A stretch of 64,000 nt of DNA from Lysobacter auxotrophicus (GCF_027924565.1 NZ_AP027041.1:2356001-2420000), one strand, 5' to 3'; positions 1 to 9,281 are shown, counted from the stretch's first letter. The notes: generated by a model from the sequence alone, not told the origin. Numbers and translations: made by a program.

Positions 1-863
1 TCGCGCCGCGGCACCTCGCGTTCGGCCAGCAGGCGGATCGCGACGAGCGTGCCGCCCCAGGTGCGGAAATCCTTCGCGGTGAAATCCGCGCCCATCGCCT
101 CGCGCAGGTAGTCGTTGACCATGCCCGAATCGACGGGCTGCTGCTGCCCGTCGTCGTCGAGGTACTGGAACAGCATCTGTCCCGGCAGCTGCTGGCAGCG
201 CCGCATCAGCCTGGTCAGTCGCGCGTCGGTCAACACGATGTCGTGCTCCAGCCCGCTCTTGCCTCGGAAGTGCAGGTGCGCACGACCGCCGCCGAGGAAC
301 TCCACGTGCCGGTTGCGTAGCGTCGTCAACCCGTAGGAGCGATTGCCGCGCGCGTACTCGGCGTTGCCGATGCGCACCAGCGTGTCGGCGAGCACGGACA
401 CGACGATCGCCAGCACCTTCTCGCGCCCGAGCCCCTCGCGCGCCAGGTCGCGCCGCAACGCACGGCGAAGACGCGGCAGCGAGGCGGCGAACGCGACGAT
501 GCGATCGAACTTGCGTGAATCGCGCACCTCCTGCCAGCGCGGGTGGTAGCGGTATTGCTTGCGGCCGCGGGCATCGCGCCCGCATGCCTGCAGATGGCCG
601 TTCGCACGCCGGCAGATCCACACTTCGCGATACGCCGGCGGAATCGCCAGCTTGCGGATGCGCGCCAGCGTGTCGGCATCGCGCACGGTGCGGCCCTCCG
701 GGTCTATGTAACGGAAGCCCTTGCCCGAGCGCATGCGGCGCAGGCCTGGTTCGTTGTCGCTCACATAGACGAGGCCGCCGTCGCTGGCCGCGGCCACGCA
801 CGCCTCGTCCCGGGGAACGCCATTGCCTTTTGCGATGGGTGGAGCCTTGCGCGCGCGTGCCAT
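1..863 (-). CDS. DNA topoisomerase IB, partial (3' end outside window)
   Basis: Relaxes supercoiled DNA through a transient 3'-phosphotyrosyl bond. The frame opens at ATG 863 and runs off the left edge after about 287 codons; poxvirus-like bacterial enzymes are usually 330-380 aa. Visible family signatures in order: an N-terminal FRYIDPEG segment, IRKLAIPPAY, the first catalytic-Arg region KQYRYHPRW, the Lys loop HFRGKSG, and the second catalytic-Arg motif AKDFRTWGGT. The catalytic His and Tyr should lie just beyond base 1 and cannot be checked. It is divergent from the GIY-YIG-like gene at 952. Family assignment is from motif recognition. Confidence 0.9.
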   Translation of the reverse strand, partial: MARARKAPPIAKGNGVPRDEACVAAASDGGLVYVSDNEPGLRRMRSGKGFRYIDPEGRTVRDADTLARIRKLAIPPAYREVWICRRANGHLQACGRDARGRKQYRYHPRWQEVRDSRKFDRIVAFAASLPRLRRALRRDLAREGLGREKVLAIVVSVLADTLVRIGNAEYARGNRSYGLTTLRNRHVEFLGGGRAHLHFRGKSGLEHDIVLTDARLTRLMRRCQQLPGQMLFQYLDDDGQQQPVDSGMVNDYLREAMGADFTAKDFRTWGGTLVAIRLLAEREVPRR

Positions 864-951
864 GCGATCAGCATCCGAAGGACCGCATCAAGATTGCGTC
901 GCGATGCCGCGCCACGACCGCGGCTCACGCGCGATCGGCGATGATGGCCGC

Positions 952-1569
952 ATGGCTTTCCTCCGCACCAGCGAGCCTGAACGCACGCGCGGCACCAGCG
1001 AAGGCGCGTGCCACCTGTACGTGCTGCCATGCGCGTACGAGGACCTGCTGAAGCTCGGTTTCTCGCGACAGCCGCTGGAGCGCATGCAGGCGCTGCACCC
1101 GCGCTTCTTCGAGTTCTTCGACCTCGACCGCGCCCTGCTGGTGGACACCGAAACCGTGCGCGACGCGCGCCGGCTCGAACTCGAACTCGGCCACGCCCTG
1201 GCCGAGTACAGCGCGCCAGCGCCGCTCACCGTGCGTTTGCAGGCGGCCGGCCACACGGAGTGGTACCGCGGTGCGTACCCGCTGCTTTCGCAGGCCGTCG
1301 AACGTCTGGCTGCGAACGGCCACACCGTGCACGCTCCACTGCGCGCATGGCTGGAGATGCAGATGCAGGCACGCGCGCCGGCGCTGTTCTCGTGGGGGTT
1401 AAGCGTGCTCGAGCGCGTCGAGGGCGAACCCGATCACCTGGACCGGTTGCCCATGCTGCACGCACTGCGGCAGCAGGTACTGGATGTGCTGGATGCCCAT
1501 CGCGCACTTGGCGTGACCGTGAGCGACCACCTGCCCGACGCGCTCGCGCAGTGGTATCGACAACGGTGA
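952..1569 (+). CDS. GIY-YIG/T5orf172-like domain protein
   Basis: 205-aa cytoplasmic protein. The N-terminal third (HLYVLPC, LKLGFSR, RMQALHPRFF) resembles the compact GIY-YIG fold of T5orf172/MUG113-type proteins: a Tyr-containing strand, then a KxGxxxxxxxR segment and an adapted acidic helix (RRLELELGHAL). The C-terminal half has no recognised domain. ATG 952 is chosen because it leaves 88 bp between divergent starts; the frame is open upstream to 823, but that would overlap the topoisomerase gene. Whether it is an active nuclease is unknown. Confidence 0.55.
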   Translation: MAFLRTSEPERTRGTSEGACHLYVLPCAYEDLLKLGFSRQPLERMQALHPRFFEFFDLDRALLVDTETVRDARRLELELGHALAEYSAPAPLTVRLQAAGHTEWYRGAYPLLSQAVERLAANGHTVHAPLRAWLEMQMQARAPALFSWGLSVLERVEGEPDHLDRLPMLHALRQQVLDVLDAHRALGVTVSDHLPDALAQWYRQR

Positions 1570-1582
1570 TGCGCGTGTCGCG

Positions 1583-1924
1583 CTATTTGCGACCAGCCGA
1601 CAGCGGCTCTTCTTCCGAGTCGTACGCTGGCGGGTAGTAGAAGTTCACGGTCTTCAGGCGCGTGCGCCCGGTGTTGCGGATTTCATGGCGTTCGCCGCGT
1701 TCCACGACCAGCAGGCTGCCCGCCTTCAGGGGCTGGCGACGTCCTTCGACGATCGCCAGCCCCGTTCCGGATACCACATACAACCACTGGTCCGCGCCGC
1801 GATGCCGGTTGTCCGGGCCGCCTTCGCTGTCGCCGGGTGCGATGACCATTTCGGCTGCCTGCACCTTGCGTACATCGAAGGCGACGCGGAATCCCGTGCC
1901 GAAGCGGAATCGCTCGTGCTTCAT
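1583..1924 (-). CDS. cupin domain protein
   Basis: 113-aa single-domain cupin. The HxH-like first motif is present as NRHRGADQWLYVVSGTG with a following Glu, and the second motif as ERGERHEIRNTG; together these would make the metal-binding beta-barrel pocket. Many such proteins are small isomerases, dioxygenases or sensors, and the substrate cannot be read from the sequence. It lies downstream of the small membrane protein gene at 1952-2224 on the same strand with only a 27-bp gap, so the two may be cotranscribed. Confidence 0.75.
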   Translation of the reverse strand: MKHERFRFGTGFRVAFDVRKVQAAEMVIAPGDSEGGPDNRHRGADQWLYVVSGTGLAIVEGRRQPLKAGSLLVVERGERHEIRNTGRTRLKTVNFYYPPAYDSEEEPLSAGRK

Positions 1925-1951
1925 GCGTCGGGAACGGACCGTGCGTGGCGC

Positions 1952-2224
1952 TTACCGTGCGCGACCGCGCGTGAACAGATTCACGATCGCAAGCAGCACC
2001 ACGGCGCCGAGCAGCGAAAGCAACAGGCCGGCGATGCTGAAATTGCCGTCGTTGATGTCGCCGCCGCCGATACCCAGCATGCCGCCGAGCCATCCGCCGA
2101 TAAACGCGCCGATGATGCCCACGACGATGTTGAGGATGATGCCCTGCTGCGCATCGCGACGCATGATGAGGCTGGCGAGCCAGCCGACGATGCCACCCAC
2201 GATCAACCAGATGATGATGCCCAT
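1952..2224 (-). CDS. GlsB/YeaQ/YmgE family stress-response membrane protein
   Basis: 90-aa inner-membrane protein with three hydrophobic, Gly-rich segments (about residues 3-21, 28-48 and 62-82) and the family start IIIWLIVGGIVGWLAS. These transglycosylase-associated proteins are widespread and often induced by acid or general stress; their molecular role is unknown. An AGGAGG-type ribosome-binding site precedes ATG 2224. Length and hydrophobic pattern match the family. Confidence 0.85.
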   Translation of the reverse strand: MGIIIWLIVGGIVGWLASLIMRRDAQQGIILNIVVGIIGAFIGGWLGGMLGIGGGDINDGNFSIAGLLLSLLGAVVLLAIVNLFTRGRAR

Positions 2225-2351
2225 TGCGTGTCTCCTCCTCTCTCCGTCCTAAGGTGCGCCGGATGGTAGGAACGCGGTCGTGATCGGCGCGTGTGTGGCG
2301 CCCACCGGGGTCGTGACGGCGCCTACACATCTTCGACACCACCGTGCCGCC

Positions 2352-2840
2352 ATGGATTGGACGCTCCAGTTGTTCGTACTGCGCGACGCCGCCGTGGCCA
2401 TGCTGCTGGGCGGCGTGATCGGCTTCGAACGGGAATTGAAGAACCGACCGGCCGGCTTCCGTACGCACATGCTCGTGGGCGGCGCCGCGGCGCTGCTGGT
2501 CGGGCTCGGTCAGCTGGTGATCATCGACCACCGCCTCGACAGCGAGCTTCGCCTCACCATCGACCCGTTGCGACTGGTCGAGGCCGTGATCGCCGGCGTG
2601 TCCTTCATCGGCGCCGGCACGATCTTCGCCCGGCGCGGATCGCAGGTCGTGGTGGGCATCACCACGGCGGCCACGATCCTGATGGTCGCGGTGATCGGCG
2701 TGATGTGCGGCTTCCGCTACCACCTGCTCGCCACGCTCGCCACTGCGTTGACGCTGGTGATCCTGACGGTGATCAACTGGGTGGAGCGGCGTATTCCCGA
2801 AGACAAGACCGCGAAGAACAAGGCCGACACGGCGGACTGA
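2352..2840 (+). CDS. MgtC/SapB family membrane protein
   Basis: 162-aa inner-membrane protein. The diagnostic MgtC block is present near the N-terminus (MLLGGVIGFEREL, then RPAGFRTHMLVGGAAALL), followed by further transmembrane segments including FIGAGTIF. MgtC proteins affect magnesium and acid adaptation and, in pathogens, inhibit the F-type ATP synthase. This copy lacks the long C-terminal ACT-like domain of Salmonella MgtC, like many environmental SapB-type proteins. ATG 2352 begins directly before the first hydrophobic helix; the frame is open further upstream. Confidence 0.85.
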   Translation: MDWTLQLFVLRDAAVAMLLGGVIGFERELKNRPAGFRTHMLVGGAAALLVGLGQLVIIDHRLDSELRLTIDPLRLVEAVIAGVSFIGAGTIFARRGSQVVVGITTAATILMVAVIGVMCGFRYHLLATLATALTLVILTVINWVERRIPEDKTAKNKADTAD

Positions 2841-3017
2841 TGCGGCGCGATCGCGCGCATCGCGTGAAGCGACGCGCGCGAAGACCTCACGGATTCTTAG
2901 CGATGCCGACCTATGCTGGAGTCCGGTCGCCCCGCAACGCGTGAGCACGGACGTCGACACGCGGACGACACTGCCCGACACACCATGCATTCCACTCGCA
3001 CGACGGAGCCCGAACGA

Positions 3018-4763
3018 ATGCGCGATGCCCTGCCCGCGCCCTCGCTGTCGCCCATCCCGCGCCCCGCGCGCGCCGACGCCACGAGCGCGCAGCCCAACGG
3101 CCTGGCGCGCACGGGTCGCATCCTGCGCTTCCTCATGCGCTATCGCGGCACCGGTGTGTTCACCGGGCTGGACCTCCGCTCGTCGGCACAGATCGCCGGC
3201 GAGGTCGACGTGGGCGACCAGCGCCCCGAGCAGTTCGTGAAGGACCTCGAAGCGCTCGGTCCTACTTTCATCAAGCTGGGGCAAGCGCTTTCCACGCGAA
3301 CCGACCTGGTGCCCGCGCCGTATGTGGCCGCGCTCACGCGCATGCAGAGCCAGGTCACGCCGGTGGAATTCGACGCGATCCGCACGCAGGTCGAATGCGC
3401 GCTGGAGCGTCCGATCGAGGAAGTCTTCGCGTGGTTCGACCCGGCGCCGCTAGGCTCGGCCTCGCTCGCGCAGGTGCATCGTGCGCGCCTGCTCGACGGC
3501 CGCCCCGTCGCGGTGAAGGTGCAGCGTCCGGGCGTCGCCGAGGAAGTGCGGCAGGACCTCGCGGTGCTCGATTCGATCGCCACCGGCGTGGATCACACGA
3601 CGGGCCTCGGCCAGCGCGTGCGCTTCTCCGACTGGGTGCACGAGTTCCGCAAGGCGCTCGTCGGCGAACTCGACTACACGCTGGAAGCGGCCAACCTCGA
3701 ACGCTTCTCCGAGCACCTGGCCGCGTATCCGGACCTGTTGATCCCGCGTCCCGTGTGGCCGCTCACGCGCACGCGCGTGCTGGTGATGGACCTGGTCAAC
3801 GGCGATCCGCTCGATGCGAACGTGCTGGCGCGCGTGCGTCCAGATGCGCTGGAACGCCTGTGCGAATCGCTGATGCGCGGCTACCTCGACCAGATGTTCG
3901 TGCATGGCGAGATCCATGCCGATCCGCATCCGGGCAACCTGCTGCTGACCGACGACGGCCGGCTCGCGGTCATCGACCTGGGCATGGTCGTGCACGTGCC
4001 GCCGCGGCAACGCACGCGGCTGCTGAAGCTGATGTTCTCCGCCGTGGAAGGCCGAGGCGACGACGCGGCCGACGAGGTCATCGCACTGGGCACCCGGCTG
4101 GAAACCTTCGACGAGGAACGGTACCTGCGCGAGTCAGGACAGCTCATCGCGCGTTACGCCGCGCACGCCGGGCTGAAGGACCATTCCGAAGGCCGGCTGA
4201 TGCTCGACCTCACGCGCATCGGGGCGATGTGCGGGCTGCGCACGCCGCCGGAGCTGAGCCTGCTCGGCCGCACGTTGCTGCACCTGGAAGGCGTGTGCCG
4301 CCTGCTGGCGCCGCAGCTCAACGTGCAGAAGGTCATCGAAAGCCACATGCCGAAGATGATCACCGCGCAGATCAAGCGGTCGCTGTCGATGCCGGCGCTG
4401 GCGGTGGAGGCCGTCGAACTGCAGGGCTTGGTGCAGGACGCGCCGCGCAAGCTGTCGTCTGTGCTGTCGCTGCTGGCCGAAAACCGCCTGCAGGTGCGCA
4501 TCACCGGGCTGCAGGAATCGCGGTTGATGGAGAATCTGCAGAAGATCGCCAACCGCATCGCGGCCGGCGTCGTCGTCGCCGCCCTGATCCTCGCATCGGC
4601 GATGCTGCTGCGCGGCAGCGGCCCCGGTACGACGAACCGCTACGAGTGGCTCGCGCTGGTGCTGTTCCTGGTCGCCACCGCGCTGGGACTGGCGCTCGTC
4701 GTCAGCGCGTTGCTGCGCGACCGCAAGGCCAAGCCGCGCGAGGAACGCGGGCCGCGCACCTAG
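3018..4763 (+). CDS. AarF/UbiB family ABC1 atypical kinase
   Basis: 581-aa protein of the ABC1/ADCK/UbiB family, ATPases or atypical kinases that support ubiquinone biosynthesis. Landmarks: the family KxGQ motif (FIKLGQALSTR, about residue 85), the ATP-binding Lys in VAVKVQRPG, an ExD motif in ELDYTLEA, the catalytic loop HADPHPGNLL (about residue 300) and metal-binding VIDLGMV. Two C-terminal transmembrane helices (about 513-535 and 543-567) anchor it in the membrane, as in UbiB. ATG 3018 has a GGAG site nine bases upstream; an in-frame ATG at 2985 is an alternative. No other ubi gene is nearby, so a paralogue of ubiB is possible. Confidence 0.88.
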   Translation: MRDALPAPSLSPIPRPARADATSAQPNGLARTGRILRFLMRYRGTGVFTGLDLRSSAQIAGEVDVGDQRPEQFVKDLEALGPTFIKLGQALSTRTDLVPAPYVAALTRMQSQVTPVEFDAIRTQVECALERPIEEVFAWFDPAPLGSASLAQVHRARLLDGRPVAVKVQRPGVAEEVRQDLAVLDSIATGVDHTTGLGQRVRFSDWVHEFRKALVGELDYTLEAANLERFSEHLAAYPDLLIPRPVWPLTRTRVLVMDLVNGDPLDANVLARVRPDALERLCESLMRGYLDQMFVHGEIHADPHPGNLLLTDDGRLAVIDLGMVVHVPPRQRTRLLKLMFSAVEGRGDDAADEVIALGTRLETFDEERYLRESGQLIARYAAHAGLKDHSEGRLMLDLTRIGAMCGLRTPPELSLLGRTLLHLEGVCRLLAPQLNVQKVIESHMPKMITAQIKRSLSMPALAVEAVELQGLVQDAPRKLSSVLSLLAENRLQVRITGLQESRLMENLQKIANRIAAGVVVAALILASAMLLRGSGPGTTNRYEWLALVLFLVATALGLALVVSALLRDRKAKPREERGPRT

Positions 4764-4790
4764 GCGGCCCGCGTCGGAACGTCACGTCGT

Positions 4791-5201
4791 TCAACGCACC
4801 TCGTTGATGCGCACGTGGTTGCCCGCCGGATCGCGGAACGCGCAGTCGCGTACGCCGTACGGCTGGTGCGTCGGTTCCTGGATCACTTCCGCGCCGCTGG
4901 CCTGCAGTTTCTCGAAGGTGCGATCGAGGTCGCGGCTGGCGAGGATGATCATCGCGTAGGTGCCCTTGGCCATCATCTCCACGAGCGTGCGGCGCTCGTC
5001 CTCGGTGATGCCGGGCGTGATCGCCGGCGGCGTCAGCACGATGTTGGTTTCCGGCTGGCCCGGCGGGCCGACGGTGATCCAGCGCAGTCCGCCGTAATCG
5101 ACGTCGTTGCGCACCTCGAAGCCCAGGGTGTCGCGATAGAAGCCCAGCGCGGCGTCGGGATCGTTGTGCGGCAGGAAGGTGGAGTGGATGGTGAGGTCCA
5201 T
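4791..5201 (-). CDS. VOC family protein (glyoxalase/bleomycin-resistance fold)
   Basis: 136-aa protein with two beta-alpha-beta-beta-beta modules typical of the vicinal oxygen chelate superfamily: ALGFYRDTLGFEV at the start of module one and FRDPAGNHVRI at the end of module two. Substrate unknown; members include glyoxalases, dioxygenases and drug-binding proteins. A GGAG site precedes ATG 5201. It lies 35 bp downstream of the AraC-type regulator on the same strand; the pair is probably an operon and the regulator may sense the VOC substrate. Confidence 0.85.
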   Translation of the reverse strand: MDLTIHSTFLPHNDPDAALGFYRDTLGFEVRNDVDYGGLRWITVGPPGQPETNIVLTPPAITPGITEDERRTLVEMMAKGTYAMIILASRDLDRTFEKLQASGAEVIQEPTHQPYGVRDCAFRDPAGNHVRINEVR

Positions 5202-5236
5202 GCGGTGCGTCTCCTGATGGGGTGAAGGGCGTGGTG

Positions 5237-5713
<477 letters not shown>

Positions 5714-5898
5714 GGGCGCGATGCTGTCATGCGGCCACGCGCGGACTCAAGCGCGCCCCGCCCGTCGGCGGCGCGCTCCCGGTAGAGATGCGTTCACGCG
5801 ATGCGCCACGCGCTTCACGCGAGCGAAATCGCGCCGGTGCGAAGGTTCGGGTTTCGACCGCAAGGCATCCGCCGGATCCAACCATCAGGAGCAGAGCC

Positions 5899-6312
5899 AT
5901 GAAAGTTGCCCAGATCATGAACACCGACGTCTTCCTGACCGCCCCGAACCGCAGCATCCGCGAGGCCGCCGAAACCATGCAGCGCATGGACGTGGGCAGC
6001 CTGCCCGTCGGCGATGGCGACCGCCTGATCGGCATGGTGACCGATCGCGACATCGCCATCCGCGCGGTGGCGCGCGGCCTCGACGCCGACACACCCGTGC
6101 GCGACGTGATGACGCAGGAAATCCGCTACTGCTTCGACGACCAGGACGTGGACGATGTCGCGCGCAACATGGCCGACCTGCAGGTTCGCCGTCTGCCGGT
6201 GATCAATCGCGACAAGCGGCTCGTGGGCTTCGTGTCGCTGGCCGATTTCGCGCACGGCGCCGACAACGGCGCGACCGAGGAACTGGTGCGCGGCGTCGCG
6301 ACGCCTCACTGA
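5899..6312 (+). CDS. CBS domain pair protein
   Basis: 137-aa protein made only of two tandem CBS motifs (about residues 7-60 and 72-125), recognisable by IMNTDVFLTAPNRSIREAA, GMVTDRDIAIR and the second-module RRLPVINRDKRLVGFVS. Such Bateman modules bind adenosyl ligands and act as regulatory subunits or energy sensors. A strong AGGAG site lies seven bases before ATG 5899; the frame is open upstream but without a comparable site. The next gene starts 3 bp after its stop, suggesting coupled translation. Confidence 0.88.
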   Translation: MKVAQIMNTDVFLTAPNRSIREAAETMQRMDVGSLPVGDGDRLIGMVTDRDIAIRAVARGLDADTPVRDVMTQEIRYCFDDQDVDDVARNMADLQVRRLPVINRDKRLVGFVSLADFAHGADNGATEELVRGVATPH

Positions 6313-6314
6313 CG

Positions 6315-6968
6315 ATGCGCGTCCTTCCCACCCTCCTGGTCGTCGCGGTGATGGCCGCCGCAGGCTGTCGGCGCGACGACGCCGCCGCCCCGGCGCAAAA
6401 CCCGCCGCCCGCTTCGACCTCGCCCGGCGACGCCACCGGCGCGGGCACGATCGCCTCGGACACGCATACCAGCGCCGACACCGCGCCGCCCTCGCCCGCT
6501 CCCGCGGCGCCGCCTTCGCCAGGCGTGTCGCTTGCGCTGGTCACCGCCGTCGACGAGCACGAGATCGCCGCGGTCGAGCAAACGCAGGGACGCAAGTTCA
6601 GCCCGCCGGTACGCGAGTACGCGCAGATGCTCCATCGCGAACACAGCGAAAACCTGGCCGCAGCGCGCGCACTGTCGTCGGCGGGCCATCTGATCCAGCC
6701 GGAAACCACGACCGAGGTGCACGCGCTCGTCGGCAAGGGCAAGGCGACGCTGGAAGCGCTGGCCGGGACGCCGCACGCACAGTACGAACGCGCATGGCTC
6801 CAGGCGATGGTGGACGGTCACGCCGAGGCGCTGTCGATGCTGGATTCGCGCCTGATCCCGGCGGCGCAGGACGAACCGCTGCGCAACTTCCTCAACAACA
6901 CGCGCGACCACATGGCGATGCATCTGGAACGCGGCCGCGCGTTGCTCGAGGCGTCCCAACCGCGCTGA
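6315..6968 (+). CDS. DUF4142-like ferritin-fold lipoprotein
   Basis: 217-aa predicted lipoprotein: signal peptide ending in the lipobox AAAGC (Cys at residue 18), then an Ala/Pro/Thr-rich linker (to about residue 70), then a helical domain resembling DUF4142 (ferritin-like four-helix bundle): VDEHEIAAVEQ, YAQMLHREHSENLAAARAL and DHMAMHLERGRALLE. Function of the family is unknown; expected location is the periplasmic face of the outer membrane. ATG 6315 lies 2 bases after the stop of the CBS gene, so the two form an operon. Confidence 0.7.
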   Translation: MRVLPTLLVVAVMAAAGCRRDDAAAPAQNPPPASTSPGDATGAGTIASDTHTSADTAPPSPAPAAPPSPGVSLALVTAVDEHEIAAVEQTQGRKFSPPVREYAQMLHREHSENLAAARALSSAGHLIQPETTTEVHALVGKGKATLEALAGTPHAQYERAWLQAMVDGHAEALSMLDSRLIPAAQDEPLRNFLNNTRDHMAMHLERGRALLEASQPR

Positions 6969-7036
6969 TTCTTCCCCTCCGCTCCCGCGGCCGGCCTTTG
7001 CCACGCCGCACCTCCGTGTGCGGCGCATCGCTCCCC

Positions 7037-7396
7037 TCAGCGGATCGTCGCGAACCCGAAGCGCGGCTCCTGTTCGAACGTGCGCGGCGCGTGGCGCTCC
7101 GAAAGCCGGGTCCACGCCGCCATCGCGACGGGCAGCGCTTCGTTCCAGTCCAGGCGCGAATTGCCGCGCACCCGCACGTAACAAAGCTGGAGGTTGTCGG
7201 CCATGTCGTCGAAGTCCTGGCCGTGGCCGCGCAGGTAGGCGTCCAGTCCGAGCTTCAGCGCCGGCAGGTAATCCTCGCTGCGGAACCTCGGAACGTAGTT
7301 GCGGTAATGCCGCATCCAGTAGGCCACTTCCTCCTCGATATCCACCGCTTCCACGACCGTCGAATGCTCCCCGTAATACAGCTTGGCGTTCATCAT
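7037..7396 (-). CDS. hypothetical protein, 119 aa
   Basis: Soluble acidic protein without signal peptide or membrane segment and not assigned to a family. Sequence features include an acidic N-terminus (VVEAVDIEEEVAYWMRHYR), aromatic residues and a conserved-looking centre (LKLGLDAYLRGHGQDFDD). Adjacent ATGs at 7396 and 7393; the first is preceded by a GGAGAGAG-type site. Base composition matches the core genome. It is convergent with the lipoprotein gene at 6315 and divergent from the regulator at 7701, with about 300 bp between starts. Confidence 0.7.
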   Translation of the reverse strand: MMNAKLYYGEHSTVVEAVDIEEEVAYWMRHYRNYVPRFRSEDYLPALKLGLDAYLRGHGQDFDDMADNLQLCYVRVRGNSRLDWNEALPVAMAAWTRLSERHAPRTFEQEPRFGFATIR

Positions 7397-7700
7397 CTCT
7401 CTCTCCGTGCAGTTGTCTTTGTCGTAACCGCGGTGCGCCAGAACCGACCTCACCGGCGCTGGCAAAGACAAGCAGGAGCAACTTACGTGCCATGTGCAAG
7501 CCGATGCCGTACCCACGCGAAGGCAACGTGAAAAATGTTCCCGAACATGACCGTTGGCCCACCGCAGGCGACTTCGCGACGCATGCGGGGCGTGAAGAAA
7601 GCGGTTGCGGAAGGAAGATGTTTCCCGCTTCGTTGAATATTCTTCAAAGCCTCTTAACTTGCCGGCGTCTAGGCTGACGGCCTCAAGAGGGAGATAACCA
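7397..7700. other. intergenic region between divergent genes
   Basis: A 304-bp non-coding stretch that must hold the promoters of the hypothetical gene (leftward) and of the sigma-54-type regulator (rightward). It is locally AT-richer near 7630-7665, around the palindrome GAATATTC. No convincing -35/-10 pair or -24/-12 element could be placed by eye. Confidence 0.5.
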
Positions 7701-9023
7701 GTGCCGGCATCCTTGTTGATCGTCGACGACGATCGCGACTTCACTGCGTCCGCGGCCGACTTCGCGCGCCTGCGCGGGTTCCAGCCGTACGTGGCGCATT
7801 CCATCGAGCAGTCCCGGCAGTTCAGCCACCTGCCGCCGCTGGATCTGTTGCTGCTCGACCTGGAGTTGCCCGATGGCAACGGCATGGACCTGCTGGACGA
7901 TCCCGCGCTGCCCGAACACGACCACGCGGTAATCGTCACCGGCCAACCTTCCGTTGAATCGGCGATCCAGGCGGTTTCCCGGCCCGTCTACGACTACCTG
8001 CTCAAGCCGCTGTGCCCGGAACAATTCGACGCGCTGCTCTCGCAGGCAGCCGCGGCCTATGCCCGCGCGCACAACATGCCGGTGCGCTTCGGCATGGTGG
8101 GCGGCTGCGAATCGATGCGCCAGGTGATGGAAGACATCGAGCGCGTCGCGCCTTCCGAGGCCTCCGTGTTGATCACCGGTGAAAGCGGCACGGGCAAGGA
8201 ACTCGTCGCGCGCGCCGTGCACCAGCGCAGCGGTCGCCAGGGCGCGTTCATCGCGGTCAACGCCGGCGCGATCTCGCCCGAACTGCTCGCCAGCCACCTC
8301 TTCGGCCACGAGCGCGGTAGTTTCACCGGCGCCAATGCGCGCCACGCCGGCTATTTCGAACAGGCGCACGGCGGCACGCTGTTCCTCGACGAGATCACGG
8401 AGATGCCGCTCGCGTTGCAGGTTTACCTGCTGCGCGTGCTGGAAACCGGCACCGTCACGCGCGTGGGCGGCACGGAGAACATCCCCGTCGACGTGCGCAT
8501 CGTCGCGGCGACCAACCGCGATCCGTTCGCGGCGGTCGACGCCGGCACGCTGCGCGAAGACCTGTATTACCGCCTGGCCGATTTCACCATCGCGATGCCG
8601 AGCCTGCGCGAGCGTGGCGAGGACGTGCAGCTGCTTGCGCAGCATTTCCTCGACCTGCTCAACGTGCGCCACGGCGCCAGCAAACGCTTCGCCGACGGCA
8701 CCGATCGCACGTTGCGCCGCCATGCCTGGCCGGGCAACGTGCGCGAATTGCGTAGCGCGGTGCAGCGTGCGTTCCTGAGCAGCGACGACGGCGTCGTACG
8801 CCTGCGCCCCAATGCGCGCCGCGTGCGCGCCAACGATGCCGACCCGGGGTCGGTGATGTTCACCGTGGGCATGACCTACGCCGAGATCGAGCACGAAATG
8901 CTGAGCCGCACGCTCGCCTACTTCGACAACGACCGCACCCGCACGGCGCGCGCGTTGGGCGTGAGCGTGCGCACGATCCATAACCAGCTGGCGCGTCTGC
9001 GCACGCGGGATGCGGAAGCGTGA
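7701..9023 (+). CDS. sigma-54-dependent response regulator (NtrC family)
   Basis: 440-aa activator of RNA polymerase-sigma54. Receiver domain 1-120: acidic pocket VDDD (residues 8-11), phosphoacceptor Asp53 (LLDLELPDG) and Lys102 in LKPL. AAA+ domain: Walker A GESGTGKE 160-167, the sigma54-contact loop as GSFTGA 206-211 (consensus GAFTGA), Walker B TLFLDE, Arg-rich REDLYYRL and WPGNVREL. A C-terminal Fis-type HTH ends in ARALGVSVRTIHNQLARL. The start is GTG 7701 after GAGGGAGA. Its stop overlaps the next start by 4 bases (GTGA), coupling it to a small H-box protein. Confidence 0.92.
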   Translation: MPASLLIVDDDRDFTASAADFARLRGFQPYVAHSIEQSRQFSHLPPLDLLLLDLELPDGNGMDLLDDPALPEHDHAVIVTGQPSVESAIQAVSRPVYDYLLKPLCPEQFDALLSQAAAAYARAHNMPVRFGMVGGCESMRQVMEDIERVAPSEASVLITGESGTGKELVARAVHQRSGRQGAFIAVNAGAISPELLASHLFGHERGSFTGANARHAGYFEQAHGGTLFLDEITEMPLALQVYLLRVLETGTVTRVGGTENIPVDVRIVAATNRDPFAAVDAGTLREDLYYRLADFTIAMPSLRERGEDVQLLAQHFLDLLNVRHGASKRFADGTDRTLRRHAWPGNVRELRSAVQRAFLSSDDGVVRLRPNARRVRANDADPGSVMFTVGMTYAEIEHEMLSRTLAYFDNDRTRTARALGVSVRTIHNQLARLRTRDAEA

Positions 9024-9235
9024 ATGGGCCTCTGGACGAGGATGCCGATCGTCATTGGCGCCATTCGCTTCGCAACGAGCTCAACGTGATCACGATGGCG
9101 GTCTCCACCGCGCTGGCGATGCTGGAACACGGCGCCGAACCCGAGCGCGTGCGTGAGCACCTCAAGCGCGCGGAAGCCGGTTGCCGTCGTTGTCGCAACC
9201 TTGTGATGGATCCGCGCGATGCCGCCGACGAGTGA
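9020..9235 (+). CDS. 71-aa H-box/HisKA-like mini protein
   Basis: Starts at GTG 9020, overlapping the regulator's stop by four bases. Residues 12-60 read like an isolated dimerisation/phosphotransfer helix pair of a histidine kinase: candidate His15 within RHSLRNELNVI (compare H-x-L-R-N-x-L H-boxes), followed by a second helix VREHLKRAEAGCRRC. No ATPase domain follows and the protein ends at residue 71. It could accept phosphate from, or modulate, a cognate kinase for the upstream regulator. That role is inferred from sequence resemblance and coupling; no matching family is known to me. Confidence 0.6.
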   Translation: MNGPLDEDADRHWRHSLRNELNVITMAVSTALAMLEHGAEPERVREHLKRAEAGCRRCRNLVMDPRDAADE

Positions 9236-9281
9236 GGTTTTGGCGCTTGCGCTCGCTTGGTTTGCGATATCGACCAAAGAA

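Noticed and set aside
1683-3284. Minus-strand open frame spanning the MgtC and membrane protein genes
   Set aside because: His/Arg-rich antisense translation without motifs; it overlaps two well-supported genes.
7630-7665. Sigma-70 or sigma-54 promoter before the response regulator
   Set aside because: TTGAAT and TTAACT words occur but the spacing is 15 bp and no GG-N10-GC element is seen.
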